DNA of 6,479 bases from Candidatus Borrarchaeota archaeon. GTDB taxonomy: Archaea > Asgardarchaeota > Sifarchaeia > Borrarchaeales > Borrarchaeaceae. How positions within the stretch are numbered: the first letter of the stretch is position 1; every line of letters begins with the position of its first letter. The stretch lies in assembly GCA_016840645.1 (NCBI GenBank), contig JAEORY010000229.1:1-6479 (forward strand), in the 5' to 3' direction. Positions 1 to 5,323 of the stretch are shown in pieces. Both the position numbers and the translations under genes were made by a program. Below the pieces are notes generated by a model that did not search any database, was not told the DNA's origin, and was given only the letters and a program-made list of their open reading frames with translations.

Positions 1-2
1 CC

Positions 3-500
3 AGTAGAGCGCTTGTGCGTCTCAGAGGTTCAGATGGAAGGCTCTTGAACGCACAGTGGTGGAATTCGGCAACCAATGAGGGCGCCTACAAAATGAGTCA
101 TGACTATGGACGGCTTGCTGTCGGCGGATACATGAACAACGGAGTAGACAACGACATGAAGTTTCAGTCTCTCGTCCCCCCACTGACACACATCCAGCTC
201 GAAATGCCGGCCGATGGGGCCGCTCTCACTGAGCCCCCCACATTCAAATGGAATCCGGACGGTGGGGAGATAAATGCGTATTCGATCGAGATCGCTTTTA
301 AACCGAGTGGCCCATGGCGTTCGACCCAGGGGAATCTCGGCATCACGATCTGGGACAACAGCTGGACATGCCCGACCAATGTGTGGAACAGGCTTCCCAC
401 CGGTGTAACGACGTACTGGCGAGTTGTGGGCAGAGATACGACCGTCACTACTCCTACATACATCACAAGTTGTGAGACCTGGACATTCATTAAGAACTGA
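3..500 (+). CDS. Secreted beta-sandwich (fibronectin III-like) protein, C-terminal part
   Basis: The reading frame is open from the left edge, so the 5' end of this gene lies outside the window; the GTG at 15 is probably internal. About 165 residues are visible. From about residue 65 the chain follows an FnIII/Ig-like beta-sandwich pattern: a Pro-rich linker, a PADGAxLT strand, a FKWNP strand, an AYSIEIA strand, and later a TTYWRVVGRD strand of the kind that precedes the last strand of FnIII-like domains. Two cysteines (in WTCPT and TSCETW) could form a disulfide, which fits an extracellular or periplasmic location. There is no catalytic motif in the visible part, so the role (adhesion, glycan binding or an accessory domain of a larger enzyme) cannot be decided. 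It ends in TGA and is followed 16 bases later by a strong terminator, so it closes its transcription unit. The domain type is inferred from strand pattern only. Confidence 0.7.
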   Translation, partial: SRALVRLRGSDGRLLNAQWWNSATNEGAYKMSHDYGRLAVGGYMNNGVDNDMKFQSLVPPLTHIQLEMPADGAALTEPPTFKWNPDGGEINAYSIEIAFKPSGPWRSTQGNLGITIWDNSWTCPTNVWNRLPTGVTTYWRVVGRDTTVTTPTYITSCETWTFIKN

Positions 501-516
501 ATAAAAGAAGACACTC

Positions 517-556
517 AAAAAAACCGCCCTTCTGAAATCAGAGGGGTGGTTTTTTA
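517..556 (+). terminator. Rho-independent terminator after the FnIII-like gene
   Basis: The arms 521-535 and 538-552 pair along their whole length, with two G-U wobbles around the ACCGCCCTTCTGA core and a tight GAAATC loop. The stem is flanked by an A-run on the left (517-520) and a T-run on the right (551-555). The A and T runs also allow some termination in the minus direction. Confidence 0.9.
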
Positions 557-704
557 TTTATGGATCCCCGGATCATCAGAAGCTCTTTTTTCCAAAGATT
601 TAGGGATAAAAAAGCTAGCGGGGGACCGTCCGAATACGGATACTGTTTGCCCAAAGGTGAACAAAGAGTTTCTTCGATGATGGAGAGCAATCCCTAAAGA
701 CGTG

Positions 705-733
705 TTGGTATATTATTTGCAGTTGCATATAAC
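705..733 (+). promoter_or_regulatory. Candidate sigma70 promoter for the aldo/keto reductase
   Basis: A TTGGTA -35 box (705-710) and a TATAAC -10 box (728-733) are separated by exactly 17 bases. The predicted start near 740 leaves a leader of about 26 bases before the ATG at 766. The rest of 557-765 shows only short GC palindromes (GATCC-CC-GGATC near 563) and no gene. Confidence 0.4.
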
Positions 734-765
734 CAAACAATAATTCTCGTATTAAGGAAAATAAA

Positions 766-2109
766 ATGAGCCGATCCATAAACAGACGGGATTTCATCAA
801 ACAATCGACTATGGGTTTTGTAGGCGGAAAAGTATTTAGCAGGAGAGGGTTTTCTAGATCGATCGGCAGACAAAACGATGCCCCTGAGAACATGCCACAC
901 ATCAAGGAATACCGTACCCTTGGACGAACAGGATTCAAGGTCTCGGACATCGGCGCGGGCGACTTCGACGACCCGGGCCCTTTCAGGGCGCTCCTGGATG
1001 CGGGAGTGAACTACATCGACACCTCCGAGACATATGGCCAGCACGGGCGGAAGATCGGAGAGGCCATAAAAGGACGAGACAGAAGCTCTCTCTTCATAAC
1101 CTCCAAACTCATGGCCGATACATCGAGCCGGAGAATACGGACCATCGGAATCGATAAGGAAGGCTTCATTACGCGTGCGCATCGAGTAATGGAAACGATG
1201 CAGCTCGATTACCTGGATTGTCTGATGTTATCCAGTCCAGAAACAGTCGAGATGCTAAAAACTCCGGGATTTCATGAAGCGAGCGAACAACTTAAAAGAG
1301 AAGGAAAGATCCGGTTTGTGGGTGTCTCCAATCATGGGTCCCAGTGGTGGATGAAAAAACCCAAGGAATCCATGGGCAAGGTCCTTATGGCTGCCGCGAA
1401 TGACGGGCGTTTCGACGTGATGCTCCTGGCTTATAATTTCCTCAAAGAGGATGGAAGCGAGCGGGTGCTCGAATTCTGCGGCCAGAAAAACATAGGGACC
1501 ACCTTGATGAAGACCAATCCCATCCGTCATTACAATACCATGAAGCAGTGGATCGAAAGGAACCGAAGCTCCAAAGGCAAGGAACTGAGTGGAGAAGAAA
1601 AAGAGAATGTGGATCGCATGGAAAAGAAGGTGGAGAGAGCTCAGGATTTTATCACCAAGTACAATCTAAAAAGCGAGAAAGAGATCAGAGATGCGGCCAT
1701 CAGGTTCGTTTTGAGCAATCCGAAAGTTCACACTGTGTGCACAACGGTGTTGAATTACGATGACACGCGAGAATTTCTAGCGCTTTCGGGTGGTCGGCTC
1801 GACACCAAAGATAAAGAACTGTTATCAGCGTATTCCCGGGAATGCGGCACACTCTACTGCCGGCATGCGTGCGGTCTCTGCGAACCCCACTGTCCACACG
1901 AAGTGCCCGTCAACACCATCATGCGGTATGACCATTACTTCGTTTCTCAAGGCCGAGAAAAACTTGCCATGACCAAATATGCAGCACTCAAATCGCATAA
2001 CGCCGATAAATGCCGAAGTTGTCCGGGATACTGCGAATCCGTCTGTCCCTATGATGTGCCTGTGCGAGCCCTTCTATCGACTGCCCATGACACACTCACT
2101 TTGGTTTAG
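766..2109 (+). CDS. Aldo/keto reductase with Tat-type leader and C-terminal Fe-S cysteine clusters
   Basis: This 447-residue protein starts at an ATG with AAGGA 7 bases upstream. Residues 7-12 (RRDFIK) form a twin-arginine motif, which suggests Tat export of a folded, cofactor-bearing enzyme, although the hydrophobic stretch behind it (about 14-24) is short. Residues 47-340 follow the aldo/keto reductase barrel: the opening strand LGRTGFKVS, VNYIDTSETYG with the catalytic Asp85 and Tyr90, ITSKL with Lys114, and VGVSNHG at 186-191. Where the family's catalytic His normally sits, the sequence reads LMLSSPE (Ser156). A charged, probably helical insert lies at about 262-305. The C-terminus has two cysteine clusters, C365/C369/C372/C376 followed by Pro and C416/C419/C423/C427 followed by Pro, which resemble [4Fe-4S] sites of ferredoxin-tailed reductases. 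The substrate is unknown. The gene has its own candidate promoter and a terminator, so it is probably monocistronic. Family assignment is firm; export, cluster occupancy and activity are inferred. Confidence 0.93.
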   Translation: MSRSINRRDFIKQSTMGFVGGKVFSRRGFSRSIGRQNDAPENMPHIKEYRTLGRTGFKVSDIGAGDFDDPGPFRALLDAGVNYIDTSETYGQHGRKIGEAIKGRDRSSLFITSKLMADTSSRRIRTIGIDKEGFITRAHRVMETMQLDYLDCLMLSSPETVEMLKTPGFHEASEQLKREGKIRFVGVSNHGSQWWMKKPKESMGKVLMAAANDGRFDVMLLAYNFLKEDGSERVLEFCGQKNIGTTLMKTNPIRHYNTMKQWIERNRSSKGKELSGEEKENVDRMEKKVERAQDFITKYNLKSEKEIRDAAIRFVLSNPKVHTVCTTVLNYDDTREFLALSGGRLDTKDKELLSAYSRECGTLYCRHACGLCEPHCPHEVPVNTIMRYDHYFVSQGREKLAMTKYAALKSHNADKCRSCPGYCESVCPYDVPVRALLSTAHDTLTLV

Positions 2110-2118
2110 TTAAATCAG

Positions 2119-2156
2119 GAAGCCACGGAGGCTTTCGCTCATTGCGTGTTTTTTTT
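2119..2156 (+). terminator. Terminator after the aldo/keto reductase gene
   Basis: CACG (2124-2127) pairs with CGTG (2145-2148), with GAG/CTC inside, and is followed directly by eight T residues (2149-2156). A competing AAGCC/GGCTT hairpin (2120-2134) overlaps it. The stem is imperfect, but the T-run and the position 10 bases after the stop codon support a terminator. Confidence 0.6.
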
Positions 2157-2250
2157 GAATATCTGACCCTAATCACATAATATTACCAATCGAAATTTGG
2201 ACAGAATCAATGATATCGCGCCCAATGAATGAGATGAGTATCGATCCATT

Positions 2251-2279
2251 TTGATTTTTCAGTATAAAGAGATTAGAGT
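2251..2279 (+). promoter_or_regulatory. Weak candidate promoter for the tautomerase gene
   Basis: TTGATT (2251-2256) and TAGAGT (2274-2279) have a 17-base spacer and would start transcription about 25 bases before the ATG at 2311. Each box matches four of six consensus bases. The gene lies beyond a terminator, so it needs a promoter of its own, and this is the best one I see. Confidence 0.28.
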
Positions 2280-2310
2280 ATTATCATCGACAAAACTCAG
2301 GAGGCAAACG

Positions 2311-2511
2311 ATGCCTGTTATTCATGTTAATGTCTGGGAAGGATTTGGACAGGACAAAGCAAAAACAACAATCCGAAATATCACTCAAGTCTTTGTGGAC
2401 TTAGGGATCCCCACGCAGGCAGTCGAAGTGATCATCCATGAAATCCAGAAATCCCACTGGGGAATCGGAGGCGAACCAGCCTCGGAAAAGTTCAAAGATA
2501 TGTCCGTTTAA
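2311..2511 (+). CDS. 4-oxalocrotonate tautomerase family protein
   Basis: This is a 66-residue protein, the usual length of the short tautomerase family. The start at 2311 is fixed by AGGAGG at 2299-2304 and because it places proline second (MPVIHVNVWEG). After removal of Met, Pro1 becomes the N-terminal catalytic base that defines the superfamily. The beta-alpha-beta pattern is complete: strand 2-8, helix about 13-29, strand 37-43, and the HWGIGGEPAS segment matching HFGIGGELAS of 4-OT. Compared with the Pseudomonas putida enzyme as I recall it, Arg11 is replaced by Phe and the residue equivalent to Arg39 by Glu; the Phe50 position is Trp. The two arginines bind and polarise 2-hydroxymuconate, so the true substrate is likely different. 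Members of this family are oligomeric and cytoplasmic. No aromatic-degradation genes are next to it. An upstream in-frame start at 2251 is rejected because it lacks a ribosome site and would bury the catalytic proline. Confidence 0.88.
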   Translation: MPVIHVNVWEGFGQDKAKTTIRNITQVFVDLGIPTQAVEVIIHEIQKSHWGIGGEPASEKFKDMSV

Positions 2512-2512
2512 T

Positions 2513-2550
2513 CGTTCATATCTCCTTCGGCTTTAGCTCCATATCGAACG
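2513..2550 (+). repeat. Inverted repeat just after the tautomerase stop
   Basis: CGTTCATAT (2513-2521) pairs with ATATCGAACG (2541-2550), with one bulged C and a 19-base loop. It starts two bases after the stop codon. There is no T-run, so it may protect the mRNA 3' end or be a weak terminator rather than a canonical one. Confidence 0.4.
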
Positions 2551-2737
2551 GCATCCACATCCCTATCATTTTCCGGCAAGACATGCCCCCAATTCCATCA
2601 CATGCTGAGAACCTCGTTCAAATCTTATCCTGAAGTCTTTTCCCCTTCCCTCTATCATTTGAAAATTTCTTCTTTTGCCCCTTCGACACTCAGTTGATGT
2701 GCACAATGTTTATTCTGTTCGAGCATTAACATAACTA

Positions 2738-2767
2738 TTGATAAATGATATAAGTATTTTCTATAGG
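2738..2767 (+). promoter_or_regulatory. Candidate promoter for the lipoprotein-like ORF
   Basis: TTGATA (2738-2743) and TATAGG (2762-2767) are separated by 18 bases in an AT-rich stretch. Transcription would begin near 2774 and give a leader of about 160 bases. This is the only regulatory-looking signal in the gene-free stretch 2551-2780. Confidence 0.33.
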
Positions 2768-2796
2768 AATTAGAAAATCCCAAAAAGAAGATATCT

Positions 2797-2867
2797 GCCT
2801 ATTTCTTGTAGATAAAGATAGGGAGCGCAGGCTAATGCGGAAAAATATGGATGACTCAAGCATATCC
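2797..2867 (+). other. Hairpin-rich 5' leader, possible structured RNA
   Basis: Three local hairpins follow one another. CCTAT (2798-2802) pairs with ATAGG (2818-2822). CGCA (2826-2829) pairs with TGCG (2836-2839) around a GGCTAA loop. ATATG (2845-2849) pairs with CATAT (2861-2865). GCC at 2797-2799 could alternatively pair with GGC at 2830-2832. The series lies between a candidate promoter and the ORF at 2937, where a riboswitch or other leader element would sit. I do not recognise a known riboswitch consensus, and short stems like these can occur by chance. Confidence 0.25.
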
Positions 2868-2936
2868 AGGTGAGAATACATTCTTTCTCGATGTAAACAG
2901 GCAAAGATAAGGGTAAACCATTAAGGGAAGTAAAAA

Positions 2937-3095
2937 ATGAAGATACCGCGAGAGATTATTTTAATGATTCTGGTGTTTTTTTCCGCTTGTTCCATGGACA
3001 AAAATGCCCCCACCATCAGATTTCCCTATTGTAATATTTCATACCCTCTCGCACCAAATACAAGCTATACTAACTTACTCCTCAATGCTTCATAG
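2937..3095 (+). pseudogene. Lipoprotein-like ORF truncated by the insertion sequence
   Basis: The ORF begins at an ATG with GGGAAG (2925-2930) six bases upstream. The first residues form a textbook lipoprotein signal peptide: charged MKIPRE, hydrophobic IILMILVFF, then the lipobox FSAC with the acceptor cysteine at residue 19. Only 31 codons precede the IS left end at 3030; the rest, up to the TAG at 3093-3095, is read out of IS sequence, giving 52 residues in all. The mature part carries no recognisable domain, so the original function is unknown; if made, it would be a lipid-anchored stub. Joining the left flank to the right flank of the IS gives a stop after about ten codons, so the missing 3' part is not on the other side. 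It could also be a short natural lipopeptide that ends here by chance. Confidence 0.5.
3030..3056 (+). repeat. IS left terminal inverted repeat
   Basis: The sequence begins TGTAATATTTCATACCCTCT and matches the right end read inward, apart from one single-base indel near position 5 and scattered substitutions. The preceding TAT is also mirrored outside the right end, so the pairing extends slightly beyond the proposed boundary. Confidence 0.75.
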
Positions 3096-3948
3096 GGTGT
3101 TTTGCCCTTAAACGCTCCATGCGGACGATCAAGGTTATAAAACCGTTCCCATTCCGCTAATTTTTTATTTAAATCTACATCATCCGTATAAGTCAACAGT
3201 TGATAAAATTCTTCCTGATCTGTTCGGTGAGACCTTTCGACTTTTCCATTGAGCTGTGGAGATCGATGTTTAATGTAGACATGTTTTATGCCTTTATCTT
3301 CAACATGCCAGTGAAACTGCGCTTGAAACTCATGGCCTCGATCAGTTCTTATGGTATGGATTCGGAATGGAAACTTATCGATCACATAATCAATAAATTT
3401 AATGGCATTCTTTTGAGTGCCCTGATTTGAGTAGCATCATCAATGGCTGTATATTGAAAACGCCTGACTCTGTAGCCATCAAAATTCCTCAGAGAGACAA
3501 ACTTCACATCAACCTGGATGTGATGGCCTGGAACCTCTTTGGCATAACGTCGAGTGTGAATGGCCCTGCGTGGTGAACTCTTCGGAAGGCGTCTCATTCC
3601 GTTTCGAACGAGGGTGCGGTAAACACTGGACACGGAGGTTTTTATTCCATGATAGCGTTCCAGGTACCATGTGATTCTCTCAGGCCCAAGTTTATATGTC
3701 TGTCTCAATTCAAGGATCTGATCAACAACTTCCTGTTTCAAACTTCTTGGGTGGTTATGCGCAATGGGTTTTTTCCTGGCTAAACCTGCCTTTCCCTCTT
3801 TTTCGAAGGCTCTTTTCCATCCATAAAAAGTTGACTTTGGTACATTGAAAGCACGATAAGCCTTGGCATCCGTACGATTACCTTTGGCGAATTGAAGAAC
3901 TGACCATTTGAATTGGACTAAGAATGCCTCTCTAACTTCTTTTTGCAT
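3065..3948 (-). pseudogene. IS481-type DDE transposase, frameshifted
   Basis: The start at 3948 has a strong AGGAGGT site (3956-3962 on the complementary strand). Residues 14-60 form a helix-turn-helix (RAFNVPKSTFYGWKRAFE), followed by a second DNA-binding segment at about 65-120. The rve/DDE core begins with HIQVDVKF (first Asp, residue 147). The frame then breaks near 3411-3423: the upstream frame reads DDATQIRALK and soon ends at 3382, whereas the downstream frame carries TQKNAIKFIDYVID and runs to the stop at 3065. The downstream part contains the second Asp (RTDRGHEF) and the Glu (NGKVERSH) 35 residues later, so all three catalytic residues are still encoded. Against homologues as I recall them, about seven or eight residues are missing at the break, which points to a deletion of roughly 22 bases rather than programmed frameshifting. 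The ATGA overlap of the two pieces (3382-3385) is coincidental. The enzyme is probably inactive. Confidence 0.85.
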
Positions 3949-3989
3949 CTTTCAGACCTCCTTTTTATACCTTAAAAAATAGCATAAAG

Positions 3990-4016
3990 TGTCCAAGAGG
4001 GTCTGAAATACCTACA
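3990..4016 (-). repeat. IS right terminal inverted repeat
   Basis: Read on the minus strand from 4016 inward it begins TGTAGGTATTTCAGACCCTC and mirrors the left end. It supplies the TAG codon at 4012-4014 that ends the HEPN-like ORF. Confidence 0.75.
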
Positions 4017-4404
4017 ATATTTTATGAGAAAACGGATTGTATTGGGTGACAAAAACTTTTTTTGCCTTGGTTTGTATATCAGATACATCCTGAAAACTGA
4101 GATATCCTAATCCTAATAACATTCCCTCACACTGATTTCTAGGTAAATGTTTCTTTAGTTTCTTGAAACCCAGATATTCTGCATATTGGGAGCTGTCTCT
4201 ATTCAAACAATCAACAAGGAGCCTTATCACAAATTTTTCCCACGTTACATGAACTTTTAGAACAAAGGCTTCAAAGATTTCGCTTTTTTCTGCTTTGTGG
4301 AGTTTCATCTCATCCTCAAAATATACTTTCTGTAAAAATTGATAATAACTGTCCATTCGTAATGCAAAAATACCGAAAGTGTTTTCCATTTGAGTTTTTC
4401 TCAT
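4012..4404 (-). pseudogene. HEPN-like (RiboL-PSP-HEPN / MAE_28990 type) protein, 3' end lost to the IS
   Basis: The visible ORF is 130 residues from the ATG at 4404, which has a weak GGGG six bases upstream; Met6 at 4389 is an alternative. It is mostly helical, with conserved-looking blocks FVLKVHVTWEKFVIRLLVDC (47-66), LNRDSSQYAEYLGF (67-80), LPRNQCEGMLLGLGYLSF (87-104) and VFVTQYNPF (117-125). This layout recalls the N-terminal part of large HEPN-domain proteins linked to defence and RNase toxins; that match is from memory and moderately sure. The catalytic HEPN motif (Arg, four to six residues, His) is absent; in the relatives I recall it follows the NPF block, exactly where the IS cuts in. 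The last codon and the stop come from the IS end. A near-consensus promoter lies upstream, so a truncated product may still be made. If the family call is wrong, this is simply a truncated helical protein. Confidence 0.6.
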
Positions 4405-4430
4405 TTTGACCCCAAAGTTAATCTAGTTGA

Positions 4431-4459
4431 ATAATAGCTGTACTAAATGGATTTTTCAA
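4431..4459 (-). promoter_or_regulatory. Promoter of the HEPN-like gene
   Basis: On the minus strand TTGAAA (4454-4459) and TATTAT (4431-4436) are separated by exactly 17 bases, and each matches five of six consensus positions. Transcription would begin near 4424, about 20 bases before the ATG at 4404. Confidence 0.6.
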
Positions 4460-4561
4460 ACAGGCGTTATTTGATTACATAATACTTTGTTGGTATTTCG
4501 AATTAGAGAGAAAATATTTACATACTTTATGCCATGGGGGGAGACGGGGTATTGTATTGTG

Positions 4562-4574
4562 CTAACAATGTTAG
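4562..4574. repeat. Perfect 6-1-6 palindrome, operator-like
   Basis: CTAACA, a central A, then TGTTAG make a perfect 13-base inverted repeat. It lies between the HEPN-like gene promoter and the membrane-protein gene, over 100 bases upstream of the promoter. It could be a dimeric repressor site or chance. Confidence 0.3.
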
Positions 4575-4602
4575 AAATAACTTATCATTGAGTATTCAAC
4601 CC

Positions 4603-4662
4603 AGCCAGCCTCTCCCTCGGAATCTCAGCCTTCGGGAAACCAGGGCTTCAGGGTCTCTGGCT
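4603..4662. repeat. GC-rich three-tier nested palindrome
   Basis: AGCCAG (4603-4608) pairs with CTGGCT (4657-4662), CCCT (4614-4617) with AGGG (4650-4653), and AGCC (4627-4630) with GGCT (4644-4647), all nested in register. The 60-base block stands out as GC-rich in an AT-rich surrounding and sits 6 bases past the stop of the membrane-protein gene. It could be a REP/MITE-like extragenic repeat, a site-specific recombination site or a structured RNA. It has no T-run to make it an ordinary terminator. Confidence 0.5.
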
Positions 4663-4668
4663 TCTTAA

Positions 4669-4923
4669 CTATCTTGAAATATATAATCCTGCTAATAAGC
4701 CTACAACTAAAGCAACCAATGGTAACCTTTCAAAATCAGAGTAAATATACATCCCACCAACTATAAAGATAATATTCCAGACAATAATTATCCATTCCTT
4801 TGTCTTTAGATAAAACATTGCTTTCTTGACTCTTGGTATCATGAGGTTTCTAAAAAACCACACAATTCCCATTACTCCAAGTCCAAATAAGAATGAGCCA
4901 ATAATGCTCCTAGTTATACTCAT
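4669..4923 (-). CDS. Small three-helix membrane protein, unknown function
   Basis: This protein of 84 residues has three hydrophobic stretches long enough to span the membrane: about 7-24 (IIGSFLFGLGVMGIVWFF), 44-61 (WIIIVWNIIFIVGGMYIY) and 67-82 (LPLVALVVGLLAGLYI). A basic loop RNLMIPRVKKAMFYLKTK lies between the first two, which by the positive-inside rule places that loop in the cytoplasm. I recognise no family. The ATG at 4923 has no ribosome site of its own, but the stop codon of a small upstream ORF ends one base before it (TAA-C-ATG), so it is probably translated by coupling. It is the last gene of the minus-strand cluster and is followed by the nested palindrome at 4603-4662. Confidence 0.6.
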   Translation of the reverse strand: MSITRSIIGSFLFGLGVMGIVWFFRNLMIPRVKKAMFYLKTKEWIIIVWNIIFIVGGMYIYSDFERLPLVALVVGLLAGLYISR

Positions 4924-4924
4924 G

Positions 4925-5028
4925 TTATTTATCAGTGACTTTAATAATTTCTTTCATATCTGTCTCAAGCACTTCAGAATCCTTCTTTATTTTCTCCCAA
5001 ATCTTCAAAGCCTAATCCCACTTTTCAT
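4925..5028 (-). pseudogene. Small ORF with a one-base frameshift, upstream of the membrane protein
   Basis: An ATG at 5028 has a good GGAGGG site but reads only MKSGIRL before a stop. The next frame, from about 5013, is open and protein-like: ALKIWEKIKKDSEVLETDMK then EIIKVTDK, ending in TAA one base before the membrane-protein ATG. A one-base deletion near 5011-5016 explains both pieces; repaired, the gene would encode about 34 residues, a charged amphipathic helix. Retention of the ribosome site and the tight coupling to the next gene argue that it was a real gene. It may be decayed, a sequencing error, or a weak TTG-started ORF near 5009. Confidence 0.35.
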
Positions 5029-5078
5029 CTTATCCCTCCATTTCACTTAATATTGTCAAGGCAACAATTTGCCATTTT

Positions 5079-5306
5079 TTAATCTCCCCGTTTAATATCA
5101 ACGTGATTTATTTTCCCACTCTTTTCTTTAAAAACGAATCTCATGGGACCTTTCTCGCTTCCCGTTATCGATTCATGAATTACTACTGATTTGAGAGATT
5201 TTATTTTTGAGAAATATTCATTTGCTTTAGCTGTCACCTCTTCTAAAGTATCATAAGATTCACTATCATCGACTTGGAGAGCTGAAATATAAAATTTTTC
5301 TTTCAT
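5079..5306 (-). CDS. Unknown 75-residue protein
   Basis: The ATG at 5306 is chosen because AGGAGGAGG (5315-5323) lies eight bases upstream; the GTG at 5315 would overlap that site. The sequence looks like a compact alpha/beta fold: strand KFYISALQV (4-12), helix TLEEVTAKANEYFSKIKS (20-37), strand KSVVIHES (39-46), and a hairpin MRFVFKEKSGKINHVDIKR (55-73). No catalytic or metal motif is visible and I recognise no family. It lies 129 bases after the 157-residue gene and 50 bases before the frameshifted ORF, all on the same strand, so cotranscription is possible. A role as a small accessory or DNA-binding protein of an acquired locus cannot be supported beyond its position. Confidence 0.65.
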   Translation of the reverse strand: MKEKFYISALQVDDSESYDTLEEVTAKANEYFSKIKSLKSVVIHESITGSEKGPMRFVFKEKSGKINHVDIKRGD

Positions 5307-5323
5307 CCTTCTCACCTCCTCCT

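Larger units (their letters stand above)
3030..4016 (-). mobile_element. IS481-family insertion sequence (defective copy)
   Basis: The element is about 987 bp. Its ends are imperfect inverted repeats that both begin with TGT, as is usual in IS481: the left end runs from 3030 inward and the right end from 4016 inward, sharing TATTTCA-ACCCTCT-G with a few differences. It encodes one transposase on the minus strand, which occupies nearly the whole element. The stop lies 35 bases from the left end and the start about 68 bases from the right end. No clean target duplication is seen: the left flank ends in CTAT and the right flank begins ATAT. Both flanking ORFs are cut at the element's ends. Family membership comes from the transposase sequence; the exact boundaries could be off by a few bases. 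Confidence 0.8.

Noticed and set aside
30..518. Minus-strand 162-aa and 116-aa frames opposite the FnIII-like gene
   Set aside because: They overlap a frame with clear beta-sandwich composition on the plus strand, cross the terminator side and have no ribosome site; they are shadows.
694..1182. Minus-strand 162-aa frame opposite the start of the aldo/keto reductase
   Set aside because: It lies antisense to a strongly supported family protein and its sequence lacks any domain pattern.
3382..3385. ATGA overlap between the two transposase pieces as a programmed two-ORF IS
   Set aside because: The conserved protein sequence shows a gap of several residues at the break, upstream of that ATG, so the split comes from a deletion; IS481 elements normally have a single transposase ORF.
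3200..3430. Plus-strand 76-aa frame inside the IS
   Set aside because: It is antisense to the conserved DDE region of the transposase and has no start signal.
3027..4019. TATTGTA on both sides of the IS as a target duplication
   Set aside because: The two copies are in inverted, not direct, orientation, so they are part of the terminal repeats or chance, not a target-site duplication.
4826..5050. Plus-strand 74-aa hydrophobic frame
   Set aside because: It is the reverse complement of the membrane-protein gene and the frameshifted ORF; hydrophobicity is a by-product of T-rich antisense codons.
5079..5315. GTG at 5315 as the start of the 75-residue protein
   Set aside because: It lies inside the AGGAGGTGAG ribosome site; the ATG at 5306 has correct spacing.
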